Source: Acidobacteriota bacterium (GTDB lineage: Bacteria; Acidobacteriota; Polarisedimenticolia; JAPUIV01). Taken from it: a DNA stretch of 27,736 nucleotides. The position numbers were made by a program, and so were the translations under genes. Location of the stretch: the NCBI GenBank assembly GCA_027296665.1, contig JAPUIV010000043.1, forward strand, positions 1 to 27,736, in the 5' to 3' direction. The notes below the pieces were generated by a model. It was given only the letters and a program-made list of their open reading frames with translations, was not told the origin of the DNA and made no database searches. Each line of letters opens with the position of its first letter. The first letter of the stretch is position 1. Shown here in pieces: positions 1 to 7,888 of the stretch.

Positions 1-45
1 ACCCATCCACGCTTCTGAATCGATAGCCAGGATCGGTTTCAACAT
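1..45 (-). CDS. Start of an unidentified gene, cut by the window edge
   Basis: Only the first 15 codons are present, reading leftward from an ATG at 45 (M-L-K-P-I-L-A-I-D-S and on). A strong Shine-Dalgarno AAGGAGG lies just upstream and a sigma70-type promoter sits at 91-118, so this is a genuine gene start and not a shadow. The fragment is too short to name a family. It begins after a 183-base gap from mutM and has its own promoter, so it is probably a separate transcription unit. Confidence 0.55.
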   Translation of the reverse strand, partial: MLKPILAIDSEAWMG

Positions 46-90
46 CGGTTCCTCCTTGTTTCAAAGCTCAAGTTCAGGGTTACTAAAACA

Positions 91-118
91 AAGATAAACA
101 GCGGGAGGCGGTAGTCAA
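91..118 (-). promoter_or_regulatory. Putative sigma70 promoter for the leftward gene at 1-45
   Basis: On the minus strand a -35 TTGACT (113-118) is separated by 16 bases from a -10 TATCTT (91-96), about 45 bases ahead of the ATG at 45. The surrounding gap (46-228) is AT-richer than the genes and also holds a 10-base palindrome, CAAAATTTTG, at 149-158. The match was made by eye and has not been tested. Confidence 0.45.
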
Positions 119-228
119 GTCATTTTGAGACAATAATTTACAGGATTTCAAAATTTTGACGGAGAGTTACGGAATGGTCCCGGAAATCCTCAACACGGCC
201 GATGCTGGATGTGGGGAGAAACGAGCGT

Positions 229-1050
229 TCAGCGCTGGCAGCGGGGGCAAAAAAAGGTTCCGCGTCCCGCCTGGGTGATGCGGCGAATCGTTCCAGCGCA
301 TCGGAGACAGGGTTTGCCTGCCCGGTTGTAGACCCGGAGGGCGACGGCGAATAGACCGACTTCCCCGTCCGCCTTCAGATAGTCCCGGAAGGTGGTTCCT
401 CCCGCCTCGATCGCCTCCGCCAGGACCGTTCGCAGGGATTGAACGAGCCTCTCCCAGCGAATCCGGCCGATCCTCCCCACGGGCAGCCTCGGATCGATCC
501 GGGCCCTATGCAGGGTCTCGCAGGCATAGATATTGCCAACGCCGGCCACCGACCGGGTATCGATCAAGAAGTTCTTCACGGGCCGGGTTCGATTCCGGGT
601 GGATTGAAACAACCGATCGCCGGTCAGGGAACCGTCAAGCGGTTCAGGTCCCAGATTCCGGAGCCGGGGATGCTGGTCGATGTTTCCGGTCTGGATCACC
701 AGCAGCATTCCAAAACGCCGGCTGTCGGCAAAACGGAGATCCCTGCCGTCACTCAGGGAGATCACCACGTGCTCGTGGGGGCGGCGGGGCTGGTCAACCT
801 CGGTGACCCAGAGTTGACCGGTCATGCCGAGATGGATCAGCAGGGTACTGCCGGTGTCGGTTCCCAGGAGCAAGTACTTGCTCCGCCTCCGTATGGAAAG
901 GAACCTGGATCCGACCAGGCGGCGAAGTTGAACGGGGATCACCGGCTCCCGCAAGCGCCGTTCCCGAACCACCACCCGGTCGATCCGGCGGCCGGTAAGG
1001 ATCGGTTCCAGACCCCGGCGGATCGTTTCGATTTCGGGAAGTTCCGGCAT
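229..1050 (-). CDS. mutM: Formamidopyrimidine-DNA glycosylase (MutM/Fpg)
   Basis: Bifunctional DNA glycosylase/AP lyase that removes oxidised purines such as 8-oxoguanine in base-excision repair; cytoplasmic. The protein starts MPELPEIE, in which Pro2 and Glu3 are the catalytic residues after Met removal. It continues with the family motif HLGMTGQL and the helix-two-turn-helix segment around VAGVGNIYACE, and ends with a zinc finger of two CxxC pairs (CLRC...CPRC) typical of Fpg. Length is 273 aa, normal for the family. The frame is open further upstream, but the ATG at 1050 is the only start that gives the required N-terminal Pro-Glu. It lies 11 bases after the rhomboid gene and is the last gene of the leftward run. 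The zinc-finger type argues for MutM rather than Nei. Confidence 0.96.
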   Translation of the reverse strand: MPELPEIETIRRGLEPILTGRRIDRVVVRERRLREPVIPVQLRRLVGSRFLSIRRRSKYLLLGTDTGSTLLIHLGMTGQLWVTEVDQPRRPHEHVVISLSDGRDLRFADSRRFGMLLVIQTGNIDQHPRLRNLGPEPLDGSLTGDRLFQSTRNRTRPVKNFLIDTRSVAGVGNIYACETLHRARIDPRLPVGRIGRIRWERLVQSLRTVLAEAIEAGGTTFRDYLKADGEVGLFAVALRVYNRAGKPCLRCAGTIRRITQAGRGTFFCPRCQR

Positions 1051-1061
1051 GGATGAGAGAC

Positions 1062-1928
1062 CTAACCGCTCGCGAACTGTTTCAAGCCGAGCACCACCGA
1101 CACCGCGATGGAAAGGAAGGTGGCGGCCACGCAGATCAACGCGAGCAGATGGTGATTCAACCGTTCGGGCCGTTCGGGACCAAGCCATTCCGAGGCGGCA
1201 TAACCGCCCAGGAATCCTCCCAGGTGGGCATAGTTGTCGACAAAGGGCAGGAAGAGGCCGAAGAGAAACAGGATGACGGCGAAAGTCCAGGCCTGCCGGC
1301 CGAGAAAACTACTGCCGACTCTTCGGCCGTAATAGACGAGAGCCCCCAGGAGCCCGAAAATGGGCGCGGAGGCGCCCACCGTGAAACTTGCCCCGCGCAG
1401 GAAGGGGATGGGAAGAAACCCGAGAAACGCGCCGGCGAAGCTGGTGAGAAGGAATCCCGTGATGGAAGAGACGGTGTACAGGATCACCAGGCGGCTCTGG
1501 CCGAAGAGTTCCGCGGTGGCCGGGACGAGCTGGCGCACCCACATCATGTTGAACAGGATGTGGATGAGATTGCCGTGCAGCCAGGCTGCGCTCAGTACTG
1601 TCCACCACCGGCCGTAAACAAAGACGGGGGCGGCGCCGCTGGAGCCGAACAGGAACAGGACCTTGTTACTGGGAGAGAAGAAGGAAAATCCCGATTGTGG
1701 AGGAGTATTCCCGATGCCGACGGCAAGGGTCGCGATATAGAGGATGGAGCACCCCCACAGCACAATCTGGCTGAAGGAGAAATCCTCGGCGAAAAAACGG
1801 ACCGCCGGACCGAAGCCCCAGATACTCGGATTCCATCGCCCGCAATGGAAGCAGTTCTTGTCCCGAACTCCGACCAGATTTCCGCAAGCGGGACAGATGA
1901 CCGATCCCGTTTTTTGCCGTTTCCACAC
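1062..1928 (-). CDS. Rhomboid-family intramembrane serine protease with N-terminal zinc ribbon
   Basis: 288 aa from a GTG start (1928) with GGGAG about 10 bases upstream. Residues 12-29 hold a CxxC...CxxC zinc ribbon (C12, C15, C26, C29). The rest is a six- or seven-helix membrane domain with rhomboid landmarks: HGNLIH at 118-123, the catalytic serine region GASA at 185-188 followed by PIFGLLGA, and the catalytic histidine H235 in NYAHLGGFLGG. Rhomboids cleave transmembrane segments in the inner membrane; the substrate here is unknown. The residue after the catalytic Ser is Ala, where GxSG is usual, so activity is likely but not certain. It lies between the small Cys-rich gene (34 bases) and mutM (11 bases), probably cotranscribed. 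Confidence 0.9.
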   Translation of the reverse strand: MWKRQKTGSVICPACGNLVGVRDKNCFHCGRWNPSIWGFGPAVRFFAEDFSFSQIVLWGCSILYIATLAVGIGNTPPQSGFSFFSPSNKVLFLFGSSGAAPVFVYGRWWTVLSAAWLHGNLIHILFNMMWVRQLVPATAELFGQSRLVILYTVSSITGFLLTSFAGAFLGFLPIPFLRGASFTVGASAPIFGLLGALVYYGRRVGSSFLGRQAWTFAVILFLFGLFLPFVDNYAHLGGFLGGYAASEWLGPERPERLNHHLLALICVAATFLSIAVSVVLGLKQFASG

Positions 1929-1962
1929 TTTTCATCAACTCCCGGTATTTCTGGGGCGCGCC

Positions 1963-2256
1963 TCAATAACCGGTTTCGGCCATCCCGAAAAATTCGACGC
2001 TGGACGGCGCGGTGGCGCCGCACGAGATCGAGTCGGACATGCCGGAACTGATATACGAACAGGCATTGTCGGTGGCGGTTTTCTGGCAGGCCATGCGGTC
2101 GGGACCCTGCGCCCGGCGGCACTTCCGGTTTCCCCGGAACTCGATGCACACCTCGCACTCCACGACGGTCTTGGAAATGACCTGGTAGGTCATCCAGGCG
2201 GCGGGGAATAGAACCAGGGCGGCCACCCCGAGCCCCTTGAGGATCTTTCGGGTCAT
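1963..2256 (-). CDS. Small membrane-anchored six-cysteine protein, function unknown
   Basis: 97 aa. I chose the ATG at 2256 because it overlaps the stop of the upstream PPC-domain gene as ATGA, implying translational coupling; a longer frame would run into that gene. Residues 8-27 form one hydrophobic helix (signal anchor or uncleaved signal peptide). The remaining 70 residues carry six cysteines (C34, C37, C46, C57, C66, C79) around motifs ECEVCIEF and TATDNACSYISSGM, suggesting a periplasmic fold held by disulfides. The cysteine pattern looks constrained, so I take it as a real gene. I cannot assign a function. Confidence 0.75.
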   Translation of the reverse strand: MTRKILKGLGVAALVLFPAAWMTYQVISKTVVECEVCIEFRGNRKCRRAQGPDRMACQKTATDNACSYISSGMSDSISCGATAPSSVEFFGMAETGY

Positions 2257-2675
2257 GGAAGTTGCAGAAGATTCAGGCCGATCTCTTCTTCCCATTTTCG
2301 CTCCACGGTACCTGAAAATGGTACCAGGGTCACCTCCACCGTCACGCTCACGCGGGCGGAGAACAGGTGGCCCGCCCGCGCCCGGTGGCTCCGATCGGCC
2401 AGGACGGCGTGCAGGTGAAGGGTCGGCTTTCCGTCCAGAAGGGACAGGTTCCCGTTCATTCCAGCCAGTTCAAAGCTTTCAGGGAACTCTTCCCGGAGAT
2501 ATTCCCGTGTTTCCGGATCGAAATACCCCAGGACGATATTCCGGACAGCGCCGATGCCCGATACCGCCGCCGCCCGGATCTTCTTCTCCTGGGCGAACCC
2601 GGCCAGCGCCTCGACGATCTCCTCTCCCTTCATCAATCGAATCAGATACCGGTCGCCAAACTGGGCATACTTCAT
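2253..2675 (-). CDS. PPC/DUF296-domain protein
   Basis: 140 aa, ATG at 2675 with GGGAG upstream. It matches the plant-and-prokaryote-conserved (PPC, DUF296) family: an early VSGIGAV segment, then LHLHAVLAD at 86-94 and GHL at 102-104. The three histidines H87, H89 and H103 correspond to the metal-binding set known in bacterial and archaeal members. In plants this domain is fused to AT-hooks; the bacterial stand-alone form forms trimers and its role is poorly defined, although annotation often says DNA-binding. Its stop overlaps the start of the Cys-rich gene by four bases (ATGA). It follows trmFO after 97 bases, the widest gap in this run, so it may have its own promoter. Confidence 0.87.
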   Translation of the reverse strand: MKYAQFGDRYLIRLMKGEEIVEALAGFAQEKKIRAAAVSGIGAVRNIVLGYFDPETREYLREEFPESFELAGMNGNLSLLDGKPTLHLHAVLADRSHRARAGHLFSARVSVTVEVTLVPFSGTVERKWEEEIGLNLLQLP

Positions 2676-2772
2676 TGATCAATATCTCCCGAATCGGTTA
2701 CCCGCCCGGCCGTGTCCATTTTTCTCCCCGAGGGTGCTGATATGATACGATCATTTCTCGCTTCCTGCCTCA

Positions 2773-4134
2773 TCACCCTGCCAATCCGTCTCCTGCGCGG
2801 TCCGCGCCGGTGGTCTCGGGCCTGATCTGAACCAGGAACTTCTGGAGATCGGCGAGGGCCCGTTCGCCCAGGGCCTGATTGCGCTTCCGGCGGTTCCGGA
2901 TCGAAAGGGGCGGAAGAAGGCCGAAGGAGATGTTGGTGGGCTGGTAGTTTTCCGGTTCGGCGTTGGCAACGTAGTGCAGCAAGGCCCCTAAGGCCGTGGT
3001 CTCGGGGAGGACCAGCGGTTCTCTGTCCTCCAGGAGGAGGGCGGTGTTGATCCCGGCAATCAATCCGGAGGCGGATGACTCCAGATACCCCTCCACCCCG
3101 GAGATCTGTCCGGCGAAGAAGAGGTCTTGCCGCCGTCTGCATTGCAGGGTCGGCAAGAGGACCTTCGGGGCATTGATGTAACTGTTCCTGTGGATCATCC
3201 CGAGACGAACAAACTCCGCCTTCTCCAGTCCGGGGATGCGACGTATGATTTCCTTCTGTTCCCCCCATCGAAGAGAGTTCTGAAACCCGACCATGCTGTA
3301 GTGGGAGGCCGCGAGGTTGTCCTGCCGGAGCTGGACGACCGCGTACGGTCTTTGCCCGGTTCGGGGATCCCGGAGCCCGACGGGACGCATCGGCCCGAAT
3401 CGCGGGGTATCCTTGCCGCGCCGGGCCAGTTCCTCGATCGGCAGGCAACCCTCGAAGAAGGGGATCTTTTCGAATTCCTGGGGAGGGCGGTTCTCGGCGC
3501 GGAGCAAGGCCTCGATGAAGGCGGAGTACTGTTCCTCGTTCATCGGGCAGTTTAGGTAATCGTCTCCCCCCTTCCCGTACCGCGAACCGGGGAAGGCCAC
3601 CGTGGTATCTATCGACTCCGCCTCGATGATCGGCGAGACGGCATCAAAGAAGTACAGATGATTCCGTCCGGTGAAACGCGCGATCGAATCGGCCATGCGA
3701 TCGCTCACCAGGGGACCGGTGGCGACGATCGCCGGTCCTTCCTCCGGGATCTCCGTCACCTCTTCTCTCAGGATCCGGATGTTACTGTTTCCCCCGATCG
3801 TTCCGGTGACCTCGGCCGCGAACCGGTCGCGATCGACCGCCAGGGCGGATCCGGCCGGCACCCGGGCCCGGTCAGCCATCTCCAGGATCAGGGATCCGCA
3901 CCGGCGCATCTCTTCCTTGAGAAGGCCGGAGGCGTTTTCCATCCGGTTCGATTTGAAGGAATTGCTGCAGACAAGCTCGGCGAGACGATCGGTCCGGTGA
4001 ACGGCGGTTTTTCGCACCGGGCGCATCTCGTACAGGCGAACGAGATGGCCCCGGCGGGCAATCTGCCACGCCGCCTCGCAACCGGCCAGTCCCCCGCCAA
4101 CAACGATCGCCTCTCTGCCGGGTTTTTCAATCAT
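2773..4134 (-). CDS. trmFO: Methylenetetrahydrofolate-tRNA-(uracil-54-C5)-methyltransferase TrmFO
   Basis: FAD-dependent enzyme that makes ribothymidine at position 54 of the tRNA T-loop using methylene-tetrahydrofolate as carbon donor. The N-terminus has the dinucleotide-binding motif VVGGGLAGCEAAW (about residues 11-23), followed by the TrmFO signatures LVCSNSFKSN near 54-63 and, near the C-terminus, a long segment ending GLLPPL typical of TrmFO/Gid. At 453 aa it is full length. The ATG at 4134 is the first start after an in-frame stop, and no purine-rich ribosome site precedes it, so translation may depend on coupling to topA, 23 bases upstream. TrmFO replaces TrmA in many Gram-positives and deltaproteobacteria, and its place after topA is a known conserved order. 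Confidence 0.96.
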   Translation of the reverse strand: MIEKPGREAIVVGGGLAGCEAAWQIARRGHLVRLYEMRPVRKTAVHRTDRLAELVCSNSFKSNRMENASGLLKEEMRRCGSLILEMADRARVPAGSALAVDRDRFAAEVTGTIGGNSNIRILREEVTEIPEEGPAIVATGPLVSDRMADSIARFTGRNHLYFFDAVSPIIEAESIDTTVAFPGSRYGKGGDDYLNCPMNEEQYSAFIEALLRAENRPPQEFEKIPFFEGCLPIEELARRGKDTPRFGPMRPVGLRDPRTGQRPYAVVQLRQDNLAASHYSMVGFQNSLRWGEQKEIIRRIPGLEKAEFVRLGMIHRNSYINAPKVLLPTLQCRRRQDLFFAGQISGVEGYLESSASGLIAGINTALLLEDREPLVLPETTALGALLHYVANAEPENYQPTNISFGLLPPLSIRNRRKRNQALGERALADLQKFLVQIRPETTGADRAGDGLAG

Positions 4135-4157
4135 GGATCTTCAGGAGGAGGTTCGGG

Positions 4158-6542
4158 TCAGTCGTTGACCGCTACCTTGAACTTGCAGGGTTTGTTGTCA
4201 CAGAAGTGGGTGGTTCCATCCCGCTTGGTTATTTTTTCCAGAAGATAGGCCCGATCGCACTCCGGGCATGGCTTCTCGATAGGGCGGTACCAGGAAACGA
4301 ACTCGCATTTGGGATATTCGCTGCATCCGAAGAATATCTTACCCCGCTTGGAACGGCGTTCCACCACCCGCCCGGAGGAGCACTCCTTGTGCGGGCAGTC
4401 GAGACCTATCTCCTTCAACTTGATGAACTTACAGGTCGGGTAATCCCTGCAGGCCTTGAATTCGCCGAACCTACCTTCCTTGATGGCGAGATTTTTTTTG
4501 CAACGTGGGCAAGTTTCATCGAGGATCTTGTCGACATGCTGCTGGATCTTTCCATCTTTATCGTACTTGAGTTTTTTGGTGTTCCGGCAATTCGGATACC
4601 CCGAACAGGCGAGGAACTGGCCGAACCGCCCTCTCTTGATCGCCATGGCCATACCGCACTTCTCGCACACTTCCTCGATCGTGGTTTTTGCCGAATCGCC
4701 TTCCCCTTCCGGTTCCTGGGTGTTCTTGCAATCCGGATATCCCGAACAGGCGAGGAACTGCCCGAACCGTCCCCACTTTTTCACCATCTTCAGGCCGCAC
4801 TTGGAACAGATTTGATCGGTCGGGATCTCTTCCCGTTTCACGTTTCGCATCATCACTTCCGCCCGTTTGAGATCCTTGGCGAATTTGTCGTGGAAATCTT
4901 TGAGGGCGTCCGACCATGCGAGCTTTCCATTTTCGATCTCGTCCAGCTTCTCCTCCATCCTGGCGGTGTATTCCACGTTGAGGAGGTCGGCGAAGTTCTC
5001 CACCAGCAGGTCGGTGACCAGGATTCCGAGTTCCGTGGGGAGGAAATGATTTTGCTCCTTGCGGGCGTAATCCCGGTTCTGCAGGGTGGAAAGGATGGAG
5101 GCGTAGGTGGAAGGCCGGCCAATGCCGTTTTCCTCCAGCTCCTTTACCAGGGAGGCTTCGCTGAAGCGGGGCGGCGGTTGCGTGAAGTGCTGCTTCGGGT
5201 TGAGTTTCTCCAGCTTGAGGAGTTGGTCTTTTTTCAGGGGCGGCAACGCCTCCGATCCCTCCGCCTCTCCTTCAGGCTCCTGCTTGTAGGCGAGAAGAAA
5301 GCCGGGAAAGGTTTGTACTGAACCGTTTACTCGGAGGGTATAATCACCGGCCGAGATGTCAACCGTAGTCGTTTCGAAACGGGCGGGTTGCATCTGGCTC
5401 GCCACGAACCGGCTCCAGATCAATTGATACAGATTGAGCTCATCGCGGTTCAGGTAAGGGCGGACGGCGTCGATCGAGAACTCAAGGGAGGTGGGTCGGA
5501 TCGCTTCGTGAGCCTCCTGCGCTCCCTTCCTGGATTTATAAAGATTCGGCGATTGGGGAAGATAATCCTTGCCGTAAGCGGTTTCGATATGCTCGCGGAC
5601 CTGGTTCAACGCTTCGGGCGCGGTCCGGGTCGAGTCGGTCCTCATGTAGGTGATGAGGCCGACCGTGCCCTGATCGCCGAGATCTTTTCCTTCATACAGA
5701 CGCTGGGCGATCATCATCGTCTTGCGCACAGTGTAACCGAGCTTTCCGTAGGCATCATGTTGTAATTTGCTGGTGATGAAGGGGGGGAGCGGGTTTCGTT
5801 TCTTTTCTTTGGCCGTCAAACGAGCAACCCGATATTCGGCAGTCTTGAGGCCGGCGAGGACCTTGTCGGTATCTTCCTGGTTGCCGAGATTGATCTTTTT
5901 CCCGTTCGACTTGGTCAACTTCGCGGAAAAAGGAGGGGGAGACTCGCCCTGGAGATTGGCGGTCACCGTCCAGTACTCTTCCTTGACGAAGGCCTGGATC
6001 TCTTTTTCCCGTTCACAGATGATTCGCAGGGCGACCGATTGCACCCGGCCCGCGCTGAGACCCCGTTTCACCTTGTCCCAGAGGAGGGGGCTGATCTTGT
6101 ATCCCATGAGCCGGTCCAGGATCCGCCGGGCGAACTGGGCGTCCACCCGGTTCCTGTCGATCGGTTGGGGGTTCTGGATTCCGGCGAGAACGGCTCGCTT
6201 GGTGATTTCGTTGAACATGACCCGGAAGATGTTCCTGTTCACTTTCCCCAGTTCTTCGGAAAGGTGGTAGCAGATTGCCTCGCCTTCCCGATCCGGGTCC
6301 GGGGCGAGAAAGACTTGATCCGCTTTCTTGGCTGCTTTTTTGAGTTCGTCGAGAATCTTTTTTCTTCCGGGAAGAACCTCGTAGGTCGCTTTGAAACTCT
6401 TGTTGACATCGACACCGAGTTTTCGCTTGGGGAGATCCTTCACATGGCCCATTGAGGCCTTGACGAGATACCCCGAGCCGAGGAATTTCAGGATTGTTTT
6501 GGCCTTGGCCGGTGACTCAACGATGACGAGTGACTTTGCCAA
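4158..6542 (-). CDS. topA: DNA topoisomerase I (type IA), five C-terminal zinc ribbons
   Basis: Relaxes negative supercoils by transient single-strand cleavage. The sequence shows a Toprim domain from the N-terminus (KSLVIVESPAKAKTI) with the acidic triad motif DPDREGE near residue 82, the catalytic tyrosine at about residue 299 in LITYMRTDSTR, and five successive cysteine-rich ribbons over roughly the last 200 residues. Three carry the repeated GRFGQFLACSGYP/GRFGEFKACRDYP pattern. The longest open frame begins at an ATG at 6596, but that adds 18 residues lying inside dprA. A TTG at 6542 gives the family N-terminus M-A-K-S-L-V-I-V and has AGAGGAG eight bases upstream, so I start there (794 aa). 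It overlaps the end of dprA by 26 bases, indicating one transcript. Confidence 0.96.
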   Translation of the reverse strand: MAKSLVIVESPAKAKTILKFLGSGYLVKASMGHVKDLPKRKLGVDVNKSFKATYEVLPGRKKILDELKKAAKKADQVFLAPDPDREGEAICYHLSEELGKVNRNIFRVMFNEITKRAVLAGIQNPQPIDRNRVDAQFARRILDRLMGYKISPLLWDKVKRGLSAGRVQSVALRIICEREKEIQAFVKEEYWTVTANLQGESPPPFSAKLTKSNGKKINLGNQEDTDKVLAGLKTAEYRVARLTAKEKKRNPLPPFITSKLQHDAYGKLGYTVRKTMMIAQRLYEGKDLGDQGTVGLITYMRTDSTRTAPEALNQVREHIETAYGKDYLPQSPNLYKSRKGAQEAHEAIRPTSLEFSIDAVRPYLNRDELNLYQLIWSRFVASQMQPARFETTTVDISAGDYTLRVNGSVQTFPGFLLAYKQEPEGEAEGSEALPPLKKDQLLKLEKLNPKQHFTQPPPRFSEASLVKELEENGIGRPSTYASILSTLQNRDYARKEQNHFLPTELGILVTDLLVENFADLLNVEYTARMEEKLDEIENGKLAWSDALKDFHDKFAKDLKRAEVMMRNVKREEIPTDQICSKCGLKMVKKWGRFGQFLACSGYPDCKNTQEPEGEGDSAKTTIEEVCEKCGMAMAIKRGRFGQFLACSGYPNCRNTKKLKYDKDGKIQQHVDKILDETCPRCKKNLAIKEGRFGEFKACRDYPTCKFIKLKEIGLDCPHKECSSGRVVERRSKRGKIFFGCSEYPKCEFVSWYRPIEKPCPECDRAYLLEKITKRDGTTHFCDNKPCKFKVAVND

Positions 6543-7671
6543 CTCCTCCGCTCCTCTTGATTCGGAGAATATAGTTCTGACCGGGAAGATGAACAACCCG
6601 ATCCCGGATTTCCAGCTGGAGGAGGCGATCCAGAAGTCGGGGAATCCTCAAGGAAACCTTGTCGGCCAGACTATCGATATGAATCGCCTCGTCCACCGAG
6701 AGGAAAGATAGTATCGACAATTCCTCGGAAGTCAAATCTCCGCCGTTTTTTTCCGGATCGGGCGAAACTGGCCTCGATGGCAGCTTCGCGCTGAGGTAGG
6801 GCGGAAATTCCTGGAGGATGTCAGCGGCCGATTGCACCAGGCCGGCCCCGTTCTTGATGAGGAAATTGGTTCCCACGCTTCCCCGATGAGTGATCCGCCC
6901 GGGCACGGCGAAAACTTCCCGCCCTTGCTCCAGGGCGAAATTGGCGGTGATCAACGATCCGCTACGCTCTGTTGCCTCGACCACCAGGGTGCCAAACGAT
7001 AACCCGCTGATGATCCGGTTTCTGGCGGGAAAATTCATGGCCAGAGGCTCGGCCCCGAGAGGGAAGGGGCTCAGCACCGCGCCGTCCCCCGCGATCTTTT
7101 CACACAGGGAACGATTCTCGCGGGGATAGGGCCGGTCCAGGCCCGACCCGAGGACCGCAAGGGTTCTTCCCCCGGCATCGATCGCGGCCCGATGCGCTTC
7201 GGTGTCGATTCCCCTCGCCAGGCCGCTGACAATCGTGACGCCGGCGGCGGCCAGGTCCGACGAAATCCATCGAGCCGCCTGCCGGCCATAGTGGCTGGCC
7301 TGGCGCGCGCCGACGATGGCCAATGCCACTTCGTCCCGGGGAGAAAACGACCCGAACATGTACAAGACAGGCGGAGGGTCATGGATCTCCCGGAGCCGAT
7401 CGGGATAATCGGCATCCGCGGGTGTGAGTACCCGGCAGCCCATTTCCTTCACCTTTTTCCATTCCCGTTCGAGGGCAGCCTCCAGCTCGTACTGTTTCAG
7501 GGCCTGGACCAGCAGGGAGAAAGTCCCCGCCTTGATCTTTCCCTTCTCGCCGCTCTCCGGCCGTTTCGCCAGGAGGGGAAAAATTCGCCTGGACATCCGC
7601 CTCGCGGCCTTGCCCAGGAAAGGAACCAGATTCCAGGCCATCCAGAAATGGCGTCCATCGTCATCGCTCAA
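6517..7671 (-). CDS. dprA: DNA-processing protein DprA (Smf)
   Basis: Single-stranded-DNA-binding protein that loads RecA on incoming DNA during natural transformation. The 384-aa protein has an N-terminal helix-hairpin-like region (WMAWNLVPFLG, 10-20), a Rossmann-like DprA core with AIVGARQAS (118-126), SGLARGIDTEAH (149-160), GSGLDRPYP (175-183) and PARNRIISGLS (215-225), and a C-terminal winged-helix-like segment. The start is a TTG at 7671 with GGGGAGG five bases upstream. The next ATG (7641) has no ribosome site and would remove part of the conserved N-terminal helix. It is the first gene of the leftward run and overlaps topA. DprA alone does not prove that the organism is naturally competent. 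Confidence 0.95.
   Translation of the reverse strand: MSDDDGRHFWMAWNLVPFLGKAARRMSRRIFPLLAKRPESGEKGKIKAGTFSLLVQALKQYELEAALEREWKKVKEMGCRVLTPADADYPDRLREIHDPPPVLYMFGSFSPRDEVALAIVGARQASHYGRQAARWISSDLAAAGVTIVSGLARGIDTEAHRAAIDAGGRTLAVLGSGLDRPYPRENRSLCEKIAGDGAVLSPFPLGAEPLAMNFPARNRIISGLSFGTLVVEATERSGSLITANFALEQGREVFAVPGRITHRGSVGTNFLIKNGAGLVQSAADILQEFPPYLSAKLPSRPVSPDPEKNGGDLTSEELSILSFLSVDEAIHIDSLADKVSLRIPRLLDRLLQLEIRDRVVHLPGQNYILRIKRSGGVGKVTRHR
6551..6557 (-). promoter_or_regulatory. Ribosome binding site that selects the TTG start of topA
   Basis: AGAGGAG on the minus strand, eight bases before the TTG at 6542, inside the last codons of dprA. A second purine run, GGAGGAG, abuts the TTG itself. No comparable site precedes the ATG at 6596. 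Confidence 0.5.
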
Positions 7672-7676
7672 ATTGA

Positions 7677-7683
7677 CCTCCCC
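7677..7683 (-). promoter_or_regulatory. Ribosome binding site deciding the TTG start of dprA
   Basis: GGGGAGG on the minus strand five bases before the TTG at 7671. It is one of the strongest Shine-Dalgarno matches in the window and supports the non-ATG start. Confidence 0.55.
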
Positions 7684-7823
7684 GCGGGAGGCAGGGCACT
7701 AAACCTATAGGATGCCCTCAAAACCTGTCAAGCCGATCCACCCATCGCCCCCTGTCCTACGTGCATTTCCGGCCCTCCAGACCTAGATTTCGAACGGACG
7801 GTGAAAAAACCAGTGTACAAGGC

Positions 7824-7833
7824 TTATTAATAA
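7824..7833. promoter_or_regulatory. AT-rich palindrome in the dprA/exporter divergent gap
   Basis: The gap 7672-7888 separates leftward dprA from the rightward exporter gene and should hold promoters for both. It contains a perfect 10-base palindrome TTATTAATAA in an AT-rich island (about 7801-7842) that stands out against GC-rich surroundings. A TTATAT lies just downstream as a possible -10 for the rightward operon, but I find no convincing -35. It could be an operator or simply promoter melting sequence. Confidence 0.3.
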
Positions 7834-7888
7834 TGTTATATGGATCCTGGTTTTCGCAGGGTCGTTGAGGGGGGATATCCTGCGTTCC

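Noticed and set aside
439..1056. 205-codon plus-strand frame over mutM
   Set aside because: mutM on the other strand has its catalytic N-terminus and zinc finger intact. The plus frame is Pro/Gly/Asp-rich low-information sequence.
2742..2754. ATGAT-ACG-ATCAT inverted repeat in the trmFO/PPC gap
   Set aside because: Five-base arms with a three-base loop arise easily by chance and there is no supporting promoter nearby.
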